Positions 1 through 8,631 of a stretch of 64,000 nt of DNA are shown here, piece after piece. Under the pieces are notes generated by a model. The model worked only from the letters and a program-made list of their open reading frames with translations, made no database searches and was not told the DNA's origin. This DNA comes from Clostridiales bacterium (GTDB lineage: Bacteria; Bacillota; Clostridia; Oscillospirales; Acutalibacteraceae). The position numbers and the translations under genes were made by a program. The stretch is taken from the NCBI GenBank assembly GCA_024690965.1, contig JAILOG010000013.1:1-64000 (forward strand), read 5' to 3'. Position 1 is the stretch's first letter, and each line of letters starts with the position of its first letter.

Positions 1-105
1 CCATGTGAGAAAGTAGGCAAAGGACACCAAAGGGGGAAACCCGTCGGCTGTTTCCCCCTTTGGAAACCCCTTTCGCGACCACCCGGGGGCGCTGCGCCCC
101 CCGCT
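1..105 (+). repeat. Dispersed repeat, family 1, copy 1 (cut by window start)
   Basis: This segment matches 6048-6157 over most of its length: a GAAAGTAGG end, then AAAGG.CACCAAAGGG, a G-rich/C-rich inverted repeat around GTCGGCTGTTT, GGAAA.CCC.TTTCG, and a CACCCGGGGG.GCTGCGC tail. The inverted repeat at about 31-60 can form a long stem. The left end is missing because the window begins inside the element. Confidence 0.75.
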
Positions 106-312
106 GGGTGGACGAGAGCCCCCCGCTTCGTTTTAGGCAGGAAATATCTATCATTTTTGGGCTATGGCGCAGGGACCAACATTACGCTTGAGCATGCAGA
201 GCTTTATTTTACCGTTTTTAATTTTAAGTTTTAAATACTCATTTAGCGGCGCAGCCGCGCACCGGCCCTCCGCTTCTTCTCGGCAAGGTTATTGTGTGAT
301 TGTCACGAAACG

Positions 313-357
313 CCTTCTCCTTGAGGAGAAGGTGTCACCGCGGGTGACGATAAGGTG
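313..357 (+). repeat. Dispersed double-hairpin repeat, family 2, copy 1
   Basis: Two adjacent hairpins are visible: CCTTCTCC-TTGA-GGAGAAGG at 313-332 and GTCACC-GCG-GGTGAC at 334-348, followed by GATAAGGTG. The same plan recurs at 5949-6005 and, degenerate in the first stem, at 58914-58964. The shape is that of a REP-like palindromic element. Confidence 0.75.
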
Positions 358-445
358 CAGTACTGATGGTTTATATATAATAACCCCAAAAATCCTTACG
401 CCTTTTTGTAAAATCCTACAAAGATCTAGTTTTTTGGAAAAACTA

Positions 446-475
446 TTGACTTTGTTTGTGTATAAGTTATATACT
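446..475 (+). promoter_or_regulatory. Promoter for the vWA/LRR surface protein
   Basis: TTGACT at 446-451 is followed after 18 bases by TATACT at 470-475, a close match to the housekeeping sigma-A consensus. It lies about 115 bases upstream of the chosen start, leaving a leader of about 105 bases. Confidence 0.6.
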
Positions 476-588
476 TGTTATGTGAAAAACTGATGAAATA
501 TTACTTCGCGGAAAGGAGGCGCCGCAAGTCTTCAGTAGTTCATTATTCACTATAATTTAAATTTATCTTTTAGAAAGGGATGAAAAGT

Positions 589-3500
589 ATGAAAAAACTA
601 ATTTCTTTGGCGTTGGCATTGTTGCTGGCTTTTTCCGCGATTGCGGTAATTAATGCGGAAACAACTACAGGCAAGCTTGCCGATGTCACCAAATTATCGG
701 TTTCCGAAATGGAGGCAAGAGGCACAGTTTGGGAATCAAGCAAATATGCCAATAACCATGATGTTAGCTTACAAAAACGTGCCCGCTGGACAAACTCAAG
801 AAAAACGGAAGCAGAGATTTTGCTTTCTGCCTCACCTTATTACGAACACTATGAGTTTTTGACAGATGTAGATGTAGTTTTTATTGCAGACTGCTCTTAT
901 TCTATGAAGGGCGATCGTTTTGACAACGAGAAAGCCGGCTTAAAAGCCGCTGCTGCCTATTTGGTTGAAGAGAGTGGTAAAGATTGTCGCGTGGCTTTGG
1001 TGAAATTTGCTGAGAGCGCCACGCAGGTTATAGCCTACACACAGAATCTTAATGCCTTTAACGCTGCGGTAGACGGTCTCACCCTGGGCTCAAGCACAAA
1101 TTACGGCGCCGCTTTTACTGAGGCCTATGATATGATTACAAATCACCGCGGCAGCTCAACAAGAGAGCCTGATGTTGTGTTTGTATCTGACGGCTTGCCA
1201 ACGGCGGGCCTTTCTGTAGCCCAAACCATAAAAAGTCAAATTCAGGACCTTGGCGGAATTGTTTACGGCTTGCAATATATGATGGGTACCAGCGTTACAC
1301 CTGAGTTTGCTTCGGTAACAACTAATGACCGGGTAGTTGCTGTAGACAATGTTACAGACTTTACAGATGCAATGCTTAGCCTTATAAAGAGAGGCGGAAG
1401 CAGAGTTATTTCTATTGCAAACGCTGTATTTACCGATACTCTTATGTCTCAGTTCCGGCTTGCTTCTTCCGCGACATTTTCTGTAACACAGGGTACCGTT
1501 ACACAAAGCGGAACAGGTGGATTTACATGGAATATCGGCACATTAAGCGGTTCTGCAACGCTTTACGCAAGGCTTGTTTTCCCCGATGATACTCTTACGG
1601 GCAATTTCCCCACAAATAACGGTAACGCTGTATTAACATACGCGGACGGTTCGCTTGGCGTAGCTTCTCCTGTACTACCGAGAAACCGCCATACAGTTAC
1701 ATACACTGTAGCTTCAGGACACGGCTATCAGGCTCCCGTTGACAGCGCTACATATTGGGAAGGTGACACTGTATCAATTAAAAGCGTTCTTGAGATATCA
1801 TCAGATCATGACCTGCTTTTCCGCGGCTGGAACGGCAACGATATAGATAACACAAGAACACTCCTTTGGCAGGCGGGCGAAACATTTGAAATGCCCGACC
1901 GCAATGTTACAATTACCGCAATTATAGACGACATTGGCACCATTAAGAAAACTGCGCGCTCCACACCTTATGTTGATCCCGATTGGCTTGTGCTTGACTG
2001 GGATAACGACGGTGATACAATGGATTGGAGATATAAAACAGAAAACAGTACACTTTACCTTTGGTATGTAGGCGATAGCGGTACTTCAGAGCTTGGTGAA
2101 GCTGTTCAAAATGAAGTTGCCGAGCTTGGAGCAAATTACACTGCAAATCATGCAAGCGGTCACGCAGCGCCGAGAGGTTCTGCAGATCAAGAACTCAACC
2201 TTTCCGCTCTGACTACCGTTGTTATAATGGGTAAAGTTCGCTTTGCAACATTTGTTCCTAACCCTGATTATTGTACTACCCTTGATTTTTCACAGGTTGA
2301 AGAAGTACAGGGCGGCGTTGATTATTATGGCTTTACTAACAATAGTAATTTTACTCTCGGATTAAACGGCTCAGGTCAGTATGCTACTTATTATGTTACA
2401 CAGAACAGAGTTTTACAGACTATTGTTATGCCTAACCGTCCTTGTAACTTTGGTATAAGAACTTACAATTACGCTGCATCGTGCCAATATGCGCCCGGTG
2501 GAAATAGTGCGATGAGTGCCTCATATACTTCTTCTGCGCGACATGCTGCATCGGGTTGCATAGCTTTGCGCAATATAAATATTCCGGAGAATTCTTATTT
2601 TGCATATGATTCAAGCTTTTTGGATTGCCGCAGTCTCCAGTCTATAACGTTGCCCAATACTACTTTATTTAGAACTACCAGCGAACTTGACTATATGTTT
2701 TATAATTGTTCAGCTTTGGCATCTGTCAGTTTGCCAAATACATTAACATCTATCGGCGGTTCAATGTTCCAAAATTGTCATTCTTTAACCTCGATAACTA
2801 TACCCCAAACTGTTACATCAATAGGTGGTAGCGCATTTTCAGGTTGTGAAAATTTAAGAACCGCAAATCTGCCGAGTGGACTTCGTTCTATGGGTAACTA
2901 TGCGTTTAGTGGCTGCTCAAGTCTTCAAAGTGTAACATTCCCTACAAATTCTAACTTTACCTCTATTCCACAGGCTTGCTATCGGAATTGCACAAGCCTT
3001 ACAAACGTTACAATACCAGAAAACGTAACACAAATCAAGTCTAAAGACTACGCCGGCAGTGTGTTCGATGTTTCCACAGGTGCATTTGGAAATTGTACAA
3101 ATGCTACGATAACTGTTCTTAACAGGGATGCCCAAATAGGAAGATTTGCATTTGTTGCGTTGCCCGATGGCCCCAATAGTATTAATATTCAAACAGGCCC
3201 TACAAACGAACAGCTTACAAATACAATTACAAAACTTAAGGGTTATGTACCAAGCTCATCATTCGATTACGCTTATTCAATGGGTTGGGTGACCGAAGCG
3301 GAATACGACAGTGGTAATGCTTCACACGCAAACGGTTGGGTATCGTCAAGCGGCAAATTTGAATCTTTGGGCGTGGCGCCTAACAGCGCAGGCAGACTTG
3401 CAAAGGTTGAAGAAGTTAAGGAATTAGAAAAAGTAAGCGACAGTGTTATACTTACTGGTTCTAAATTACCCCGCGGCGATGATGTGCAGACAGTATCTTA

Positions 3501-5619
3501 CGGCAGAGTTGCAGAGAGACAAAGCATAGACTTTACACTTACCGTAAAAGGACCTAACACAACTTCAATGAACGAGAAATACACAATGGGTACAACAATT
3601 GTAAGAGACGTTATTCCCGATGGTTTAACACTTGACACTTCAAGCGTTGTTGTAACACATCAGGCTGTTATTAATACTAATGAGCTTGTTGAGGCTAAGG
3701 GCGCGGTGCTGCAGCAAAACGGCGCAGACTTTAGCTATAATTCTACAACGCGTGAGCTTAAGGTTATGTTTACAGGTCTTGCGTCTAACGCGCAGATGAC
3801 AATACGCTTTACCTGCACTGTTGATAACCTGCCCGCAGGCGTAGAATACAAAGAATACTTCAACACAGCCACAATTTCAGAAGAGAATATTACTCACCCG
3901 AGTAATACAACATGGCACTACACAGATAAGAGGCAAACAGTAACAGAACCCACATATAATGTAGTATACAAATACATTGTTGAGGGAACGGACGCTGATA
4001 CATTCCTTACAAACAACAATATCGCGACGCCTGTAGACAGCACAGACTATAATTCAGGCGCGACGGTAACACTCGCTAATACTCCCACAGTACCGCAAGG
4101 CTGGAACTTTGCCGGCTGGGATCTTACAAATGTAATTACAGAAGAAACCGTAGCACAGTCTAACGGCACATTCACAATGCCGGCGGCTAAGGTTCTCGCG
4201 GTTGGCGTATTTACACCGCAAACATACACACCTTCACAGGTAACAGTGCGCTATGAATACATTGGAGACTTTATTCCTACGGACGCGTCAACGCTTCCCG
4301 CAACCATACTTGTAAACGTTGGCAGCAGAGTAACAGTTGCTCCTAACGCCACAACAAGCCAGGGCAGATTCAACGGTTGGACGCTCGACGGCGAACCGCT
4401 TACAGCAGGTTCATCACTTACAGTTACAAAGGATATCGTAATTTACGGTACATTCACACCTAAGCACACCGTAACTTATGTATTTGATTCAGATGTAGGC
4501 GCGGCGATACCCGCAGGCGTAACACCGCCTCCTGTTGAATATCACTTTGAGGGCGAAAACGTAACCTACAAAGAGATGACAGACCCGAGCGGCACATATA
4601 TCTTCGATGGCTGGTACAGCGATGACGTAATAGGAACTGGTCCTTTCACAATGCCTGACAAAGACGTTGTTCTTATCGGTTATTGGTATACTACTCCCGC
4701 AAGCGATTATCACAACAAGCTGGTATATGTAAGTGAAGGTATGGAATACCGTATAGAAGATATAACAAACGAAACACATCATACACTTGTTAAAGAACCG
4801 CTCACAGCTCAAAACTGCATAGACGGTATGCAGGATCGCATAGAAGACGGTCTCCCGATAAGAGACGGATTCCTCTTCGGCGGCTGGTATACATCTGCAC
4901 AGGCTGCTGCCGCAAGAACAGAGTCCGCGGCGTATCCGCAGAGCATAACACTGGCTAACTACCGCGACGCGAACGGAAACGTATATCTCTACGCCGGTTG
5001 GGTAGCTAAGGGCGAGGTAAACGTAGACGCCAACGACCCCAACAAAGACGCGTACGGCACAAGCAAGCTTATCGGCTTTGACCTTGAAGGTATCCAGATC
5101 AAGAGTAAGGAAATCGACGATGAAGGCGTTGAGCGCGCAACATGGCAGGGCCGTGAATACGACGGTTTGAGATTTATCACCGTATACCGCAACGGTCTTA
5201 TCACAGAGCTTGAGAACCTTTATCAGACATCTCAAAACCTCAACTGGGGTACATTGTCAGACACTGACGTTATGTACGGTTACACGATGTACGCGCAACC
5301 TGATTTTACAGGTATTTCAGGTCTCCTTACAGACAAGACCGATATGGCAGTAGACGTTGACTGCACACGTACAAGAAATATGAACCACAAATATTTCACA
5401 GATTACAGACTCTCAACAGCAGTTGTAATGTATGAAGGTGCAGATCAGGCTTACCTTGATGAGCTTGTTGAGGCAAGAGCATATATAGATTATATAGACG
5501 CGAACGCCTTTACAAGACGCGGTTACGACACATACGGAACCTCAAAAGGTGAGACCATGTTCGCAGGCGGATGCCGCGCCAGCTTTAACCAGGCACGCGC
5601 CGCACTCTTACGTAAATAA
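589..5619 (+). CDS. Large secreted vWA / leucine-rich-repeat / InlB-repeat surface protein
   Basis: This is a 1676-residue secreted protein. The ATG at 589 is preferred over the one at 580, because AGAAAGGG (572-579) abuts 580 but lies 9 bases from 589. The N-terminus is a signal peptide (KKLISLALALLLAFSAIA). A von Willebrand A domain follows at about 95-275, with the metal-site DxSxS (DCSYS) and a later SDGLP. Residues about 655-820 are BspA-type leucine-rich repeats (LTSIGG, F.NC.SLTSI). About 930-1120 resembles surface-protein DUF11/isopeptide domains, and about 1125-1380 carries InlB-type repeats (FAGWDL, FNGWTL, FDGWYS). There is no LPxTG, dockerin or C-terminal membrane segment, so anchoring is unclear. 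A role in adhesion or matrix binding is inferred. A 53-residue peptide gene follows 16 bases downstream. Confidence 0.88.
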   Translation: MKKLISLALALLLAFSAIAVINAETTTGKLADVTKLSVSEMEARGTVWESSKYANNHDVSLQKRARWTNSRKTEAEILLSASPYYEHYEFLTDVDVVFIADCSYSMKGDRFDNEKAGLKAAAAYLVEESGKDCRVALVKFAESATQVIAYTQNLNAFNAAVDGLTLGSSTNYGAAFTEAYDMITNHRGSSTREPDVVFVSDGLPTAGLSVAQTIKSQIQDLGGIVYGLQYMMGTSVTPEFASVTTNDRVVAVDNVTDFTDAMLSLIKRGGSRVISIANAVFTDTLMSQFRLASSATFSVTQGTVTQSGTGGFTWNIGTLSGSATLYARLVFPDDTLTGNFPTNNGNAVLTYADGSLGVASPVLPRNRHTVTYTVASGHGYQAPVDSATYWEGDTVSIKSVLEISSDHDLLFRGWNGNDIDNTRTLLWQAGETFEMPDRNVTITAIIDDIGTIKKTARSTPYVDPDWLVLDWDNDGDTMDWRYKTENSTLYLWYVGDSGTSELGEAVQNEVAELGANYTANHASGHAAPRGSADQELNLSALTTVVIMGKVRFATFVPNPDYCTTLDFSQVEEVQGGVDYYGFTNNSNFTLGLNGSGQYATYYVTQNRVLQTIVMPNRPCNFGIRTYNYAASCQYAPGGNSAMSASYTSSARHAASGCIALRNINIPENSYFAYDSSFLDCRSLQSITLPNTTLFRTTSELDYMFYNCSALASVSLPNTLTSIGGSMFQNCHSLTSITIPQTVTSIGGSAFSGCENLRTANLPSGLRSMGNYAFSGCSSLQSVTFPTNSNFTSIPQACYRNCTSLTNVTIPENVTQIKSKDYAGSVFDVSTGAFGNCTNATITVLNRDAQIGRFAFVALPDGPNSINIQTGPTNEQLTNTITKLKGYVPSSSFDYAYSMGWVTEAEYDSGNASHANGWVSSSGKFESLGVAPNSAGRLAKVEEVKELEKVSDSVILTGSKLPRGDDVQTVSYGRVAERQSIDFTLTVKGPNTTSMNEKYTMGTTIVRDVIPDGLTLDTSSVVVTHQAVINTNELVEAKGAVLQQNGADFSYNSTTRELKVMFTGLASNAQMTIRFTCTVDNLPAGVEYKEYFNTATISEENITHPSNTTWHYTDKRQTVTEPTYNVVYKYIVEGTDADTFLTNNNIATPVDSTDYNSGATVTLANTPTVPQGWNFAGWDLTNVITEETVAQSNGTFTMPAAKVLAVGVFTPQTYTPSQVTVRYEYIGDFIPTDASTLPATILVNVGSRVTVAPNATTSQGRFNGWTLDGEPLTAGSSLTVTKDIVIYGTFTPKHTVTYVFDSDVGAAIPAGVTPPPVEYHFEGENVTYKEMTDPSGTYIFDGWYSDDVIGTGPFTMPDKDVVLIGYWYTTPASDYHNKLVYVSEGMEYRIEDITNETHHTLVKEPLTAQNCIDGMQDRIEDGLPIRDGFLFGGWYTSAQAAAARTESAAYPQSITLANYRDANGNVYLYAGWVAKGEVNVDANDPNKDAYGTSKLIGFDLEGIQIKSKEIDDEGVERATWQGREYDGLRFITVYRNGLITELENLYQTSQNLNWGTLSDTDVMYGYTMYAQPDFTGISGLLTDKTDMAVDVDCTRTRNMNHKYFTDYRLSTAVVMYEGADQAYLDELVEARAYIDYIDANAFTRRGYDTYGTSKGETMFAGGCRASFNQARAALLRK

Positions 5620-5635
5620 TAATAAGGAGGTAACT

Positions 5636-5797
5636 ATGATGAAAACAAAATATTTAACCCCCGAACTTTACAAAGAAGAATTATATGCACAAGATGTCAT
5701 CACAGCCTCCGGTGAAAACCCGACCACATCTTCTGAACTTAAGAGGGTAGAGGTTGACAACGCATTCCGTGCGTTCAGCATACTCAGAGGCAACTAA
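5636..5797 (+). CDS. 53-residue peptide with DVITASG motif
   Basis: The gene begins MMKTKYL after a strong AAGGAGG (5624-5630), and a second ATG at 5639 could also be the start. It lies 16 bases after the vWA/LRR gene with no terminator between them, so the two are probably co-transcribed; strong hairpins follow. There is no signal peptide or membrane segment. Residues about 6-25 read Y-x2-P-E-L-x2-E-x5-D-V-I-T-A-S-G, and the rest is polar with no recognised domain. The same N-terminal pattern, at identical spacing, occurs in the short protein at 51861-52040, whose C-terminus differs. This leader-like plan could mark a processed peptide, but no modification enzyme or dedicated exporter is nearby, so the function is unknown. 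Confidence 0.75.
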   Translation: MMKTKYLTPELYKEELYAQDVITASGENPTTSSELKRVEVDNAFRAFSILRGN

Positions 5798-5847
5798 AGC
5801 CAAGTGTGTGCGCACTGCGCGCGTATAATTGAATAATTCTTTAAACT

Positions 5848-5913
5848 GCTCCCGCAGACCGGATATTGGCCTGCGGGAGCATGACGTTTCGCGCGCCTGC
5901 GGCGCCTTTTTAT
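5848..5913 (+). terminator. Hairpin plus intrinsic terminator after the peptide gene
   Basis: GCTCCCGCAG (5848-5857) pairs perfectly with CTGCGGGAGC (5871-5880). Shortly after, GCGCC-TGC-GGCGC (5893-5905) is followed by CTTTTTATT. Together they should end the vWA/LRR-peptide transcript. Confidence 0.7.
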
Positions 5914-5948
5914 TGTAGTGTTGAACATTGTTCGCCTGTAGTAAAATA

Positions 5949-6005
5949 CCTTCTTCTTGAGAAGAAGATGTCAACGCAGGCGACGGATGAGGTGAAAAAC
6001 TGAGG
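5949..6005 (+). repeat. Dispersed double-hairpin repeat, family 2, copy 2
   Basis: CTTCTTC-TTGA-GAAGAAG is followed by GTCAACGCAGGCGAC, GGATGAGGTG and AAAAACTGAGG. It has the same order and spacing as 313-357 and 58914-58964. The flanks (GTAAAAT before, AAAACTGAGG after) are shared with the 58914 copy. Confidence 0.75.
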
Positions 6006-6047
6006 GTTTAGTTTAACACTTGGTTTTGCTATAATGCCTGGCAGACA

Positions 6048-6157
6048 CCTACTTTCCTATGTAAGAAAAGTAGGTAAAGGCACCAAAGGGAAGAAATCCG
6101 GTCGGCTGTTTTCCCCCTTTGGAAAGCCCTTTCGAGACCACCCGGGGGGTGCTGCGC
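6048..6157 (+). repeat. Dispersed repeat, family 1, copy 2
   Basis: It begins with an inverted repeat CCTACTTT (6048-6055) / AAAGTAGG (6067-6074) and continues with the same blocks as 1-105, including the GTCGGCTGTTT-centred inverted repeat and the CACCCGGGGG.GCTGCGC tail. It is in the same orientation as copy 1. Confidence 0.75.
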
Positions 6158-6237
6158 TTGATATTATGATCTAGCCACCACCTTTCTACTTTGAGGTGTT
6201 TATTATATTAAAGGTGTTTGCCCCGTTACATCAGACA

Positions 6238-6274
6238 AAAATACAGGGGTGAAAACCGTAAGGTTTTCACCCCT
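6238..6274 (-). terminator. Terminator of the beta-prism dockerin gene
   Basis: On the minus strand AGGGGTGAAAACC pairs perfectly with GGTTTTCACCCCT across a 4-base loop and is followed by GTATTTTTG. It lies 22 bases after the stop codon. Confidence 0.85.
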
Positions 6275-6295
6275 TAAATCTTATACGTTGTTTAA

Positions 6296-8353
6296 TTATT
6301 TCTTTTTAGCTTCAACAGGGAATACATTGATAAGCTTTGCGATGTATCTCTGAATTGTGGTAACGTCTTCCATTGTAACCTTGTTGTCACCAGTAACATC
6401 AGCGCACTTTTCAGCGAGCTTTGTTAATGAATCAAGCTTTGCAAGTACCTTTTGAATCTTTGTAACATCTTCCATGTTAACCTTGGTGTCGCGGTTTACA
6501 TCGCCGTATACATATTTCTCGCTGTCGGTATTGTCCTTGTCGGAGTTATCTGTATCGGAATGTTTATTGTCAGTATCAGAGTTTTTGTTATCGGTATCGC
6601 TTGCTTTTGTATCGGTATTTGTTGTATCGCTGCTGCTTTCGGTGTCAGAATCTTTTTTTGCACGGTCAACAGGTAAGTACCACAAATACGCGTATTCGCC
6701 GCCGATATCCTCATTCAGGTCATATCTGGATTCGCCTGCAAATGTTTTAATATACATCCAATCATCTGTTTGAACAAAGTATTTAACAGATTTTGACCAG
6801 AAGTGACTGTACATTTCCAAGCCAATGTCAGAAACAAGAGATTTTGAATTCTCTCCACGTGCGATATACAAATTCAAATAAGCGCCCTCAGATGTTCCCT
6901 CGTTGAGGTTTACGTCAACCTTGGTGTACAAAAGTTCGTTTTTAACAAAGGAATCTGGTAATACATCTTTGCTTGAATGATGCAATAAAATATCAGCAAT
7001 TGCTTCTTCAGCGTTTTCGGTGTATGTCCAACCCAGTACTATTGCCTTGCCGTCGGTTCCTTCGTTAAGATTAAATGTGATCATATTGTAAGGAATACCA
7101 AGCTTTTTAAGCTCAGCTTCAAGTTGGTTATAAGCGGCTGTGAAAGAGTCACCTGTTTTTACATACAGGTTTTTAACATATTTTTGAGCAACGTTTTGAG
7201 CTGTATAGTCGCTCAGTCTCTGCCACATATAGATATACTTGCCGCCTGCGCCGTCGTTTAAATCGACTTTTGATGATGTACCCATTTTATAAATGTAGCT
7301 CCATTTTCCATCATCGCTAAATGTGAAAATGTTGTCTGAATTATTCTCAATACCGAGCATATTGAGCACTTTGCCTGTTTCTTCATAAGTAACATAGAGA
7401 TTGATCGTTTTTCCGGAGTTGCCTGAGTTAAAGTTTTCTCCTACAAGCTCATACTTTCTGCCTGCTTCGTCGTAAGCATATCTGCTGTTTTCTTTGTCGT
7501 TATCTGTTACTCCGAACATCAAGCCTGTAATTGCCTTTGCGGGATCTTTTGTAAAAATGTATCCTATATATACATCATATGCGGCGTCTGTTCCCATATT
7601 TAAGTTTGTAAGATGCAAGCCTGTGGTCTCGCCTTTTTGAGCGTTTTCGGCAAGTGTTGCTTTCAATGAGTCTACAGCGTCTTTTGCCGTGCCTTTAGTC
7701 ATATATATGGCTCTTATAAAGGTAGAGTCAAGTTCTGCCGTAGTAGTGTCTTCAACAGAATTATATGTCATATTAACGGTATAATTAAGACCGGTGCCGT
7801 CATTTAAGTTCGCGGCGGTGTCAGGGTTTGAGAAAAGCTTAACTGTTTCCCAGTTTGCTTCACCTACAATAACGTTTTCGTTTTCAAGAACCTTAAAACC
7901 AATATCAGTTATCAGTTTGCCTGTAAGGCGTGAGGTTGTAGTATAAAGAGAGACATAATTGCCGCCTGCACCGTCGTTTAAGTCTCTTATTTGTCTTTCA
8001 TATTCAACGCCGTCTAAATTGATTGTAGACTTTGAGCCAACATATGTGCGGTATGTTTCTATAATAAGTCCTGTTATAGCTTCTTTTTCGTCTGTTGTGT
8101 AAGTATAGCCAAAATAAAGAACATCGTCTGTATCACCGTAGTTTAAGTTGAAATCACAGATTTTATACTCGTCACCTGTTTTTTCCAAATCTTCGGCGAG
8201 GTCTTCTTTTGCCTCAATATCGTCATCGCCTGTTGCGGCAAACACTGCCTTAACATACTTTTTTGCGGGTTCTTCGCCTTCGGCAAACGCAACAACCTGT
8301 ATTGCCGTAAATGCCATCATAAGAGCAAGAACGATTGCTAATGCTTTTTTCAT
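6296..8353 (-). CDS. Secreted dockerin protein with nine beta-prism-like motifs
   Basis: A 685-residue exported protein. The start at 8353 has GGAGG at good spacing and a clear signal peptide (KKALAIVLALMMAFTAI). Residues about 30-562 contain nine copies of a motif like [DN]LN-x-G-x2-G-x-Y-[IV]-x-[LM]-[YW], for example DLNDGAGGKYIYMWQR, often followed by a TxDxxxAITG-type strand. They fall into three blocks of three, each block opening with a YVKAVFAATG / FIRAIYMTKG / YVKNLYVKTG-like strand. Such G-A-G-G-x-Y-I-Y motifs recall MABP-type beta-prism domains, so three beta-prisms are inferred. A Ser/Asp/Thr/Asn linker leads to a C-terminal type I dockerin with both calcium loops (DVNRDTKVNMED, DVTGDNKVTMED). 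No catalytic motif was seen; a binding role is likely. Confidence 0.85.
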   Translation of the reverse strand: MKKALAIVLALMMAFTAIQVVAFAEGEEPAKKYVKAVFAATGDDDIEAKEDLAEDLEKTGDEYKICDFNLNYGDTDDVLYFGYTYTTDEKEAITGLIIETYRTYVGSKSTINLDGVEYERQIRDLNDGAGGNYVSLYTTTSRLTGKLITDIGFKVLENENVIVGEANWETVKLFSNPDTAANLNDGTGLNYTVNMTYNSVEDTTTAELDSTFIRAIYMTKGTAKDAVDSLKATLAENAQKGETTGLHLTNLNMGTDAAYDVYIGYIFTKDPAKAITGLMFGVTDNDKENSRYAYDEAGRKYELVGENFNSGNSGKTINLYVTYEETGKVLNMLGIENNSDNIFTFSDDGKWSYIYKMGTSSKVDLNDGAGGKYIYMWQRLSDYTAQNVAQKYVKNLYVKTGDSFTAAYNQLEAELKKLGIPYNMITFNLNEGTDGKAIVLGWTYTENAEEAIADILLHHSSKDVLPDSFVKNELLYTKVDVNLNEGTSEGAYLNLYIARGENSKSLVSDIGLEMYSHFWSKSVKYFVQTDDWMYIKTFAGESRYDLNEDIGGEYAYLWYLPVDRAKKDSDTESSSDTTNTDTKASDTDNKNSDTDNKHSDTDNSDKDNTDSEKYVYGDVNRDTKVNMEDVTKIQKVLAKLDSLTKLAEKCADVTGDNKVTMEDVTTIQRYIAKLINVFPVEAKKK

Positions 8354-8572
8354 TTTTACTGCCTCCGTTTTTTTATATTTTTAAATTTATTATATTACCC
8401 CAAAAAGCGCAGAATAACATAATTTAGTCAATTATATTATAAAAACGGCAAAAACGCAAGCATTTATCATATATTTAACCACTTTTTCAAATTTGTACAA
8501 AATAATGGAAAACTGTTATTTCAAAATTCATATATAAAACAAAAAATAAGGCAGAATATGCATTTTAATACA

Positions 8573-8610
8573 CAAAAAACCGATCCCACCCAAAACAGAT
8601 GTGACCGGTC
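8573..8610 (-). terminator. Probable terminator of the DUF3737 gene
   Basis: On the minus strand ACCGGTCAC and GGTGGGATCGGT form an imperfect stem followed by six T residues. It lies just after the stop at 8632. Confidence 0.6.
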
Positions 8611-8631
8611 AATATACATATTATAAATATT

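Larger units (their letters stand above)
1..588. other. Long non-coding leader region with repeats
   Basis: The first 588 bases hold no convincing gene. They contain the truncated family 1 repeat (1-105), a GC-rich patch to about 130, the family 2 double-hairpin repeat (313-357) and the promoter of the next gene (446-475). An AAAGGAGG stretch near 511-518 is not followed by a start codon at a usable distance. A 109-codon open frame from 164 crosses the repeat, lacks a ribosome site and is not called. Confidence 0.6.
5798..6295. other. Intergenic region with terminators and two repeats
   Basis: About 500 bases without a gene separate two convergent units. In order they hold a 10-bp stem hairpin (5848-5880), a terminator (5893-5913), the family 2 repeat (5949-6005), the family 1 repeat (6048-6157) and the minus-strand terminator of the dockerin gene (6238-6274). 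Confidence 0.7.

Noticed and set aside
313-357. Riboswitch or attenuator upstream of the vWA/LRR gene
   Set aside because: The structure lies upstream of the promoter at 446 and matches a dispersed repeat.
164-493. 109-codon open frame in the first intergenic region
   Set aside because: It crosses the family 2 repeat and the promoter at 446, has no ribosome site and shows no protein-like composition.
511-519. AAAGGAGG as ribosome site of a leader peptide
   Set aside because: No ATG, GTG or TTG follows at a suitable distance.
4489-5235. 248-codon open frame antisense to the vWA/LRR gene
   Set aside because: It lies wholly opposite a strongly supported coding region with no ribosome site; long antisense frames are common opposite Thr/Val-rich genes.
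5636-5797. Calling the 53-residue gene a bacteriocin or RiPP precursor
   Set aside because: There is no double-glycine site, no modification enzyme and no exporter nearby; only the leader-like motif supports it, so it is kept as a hypothesis.
6452-6773. Open frames opposite the Ser/Asp/Thr linker of the dockerin protein
   Set aside because: They are shadows of a repetitive linker and have no independent signals.
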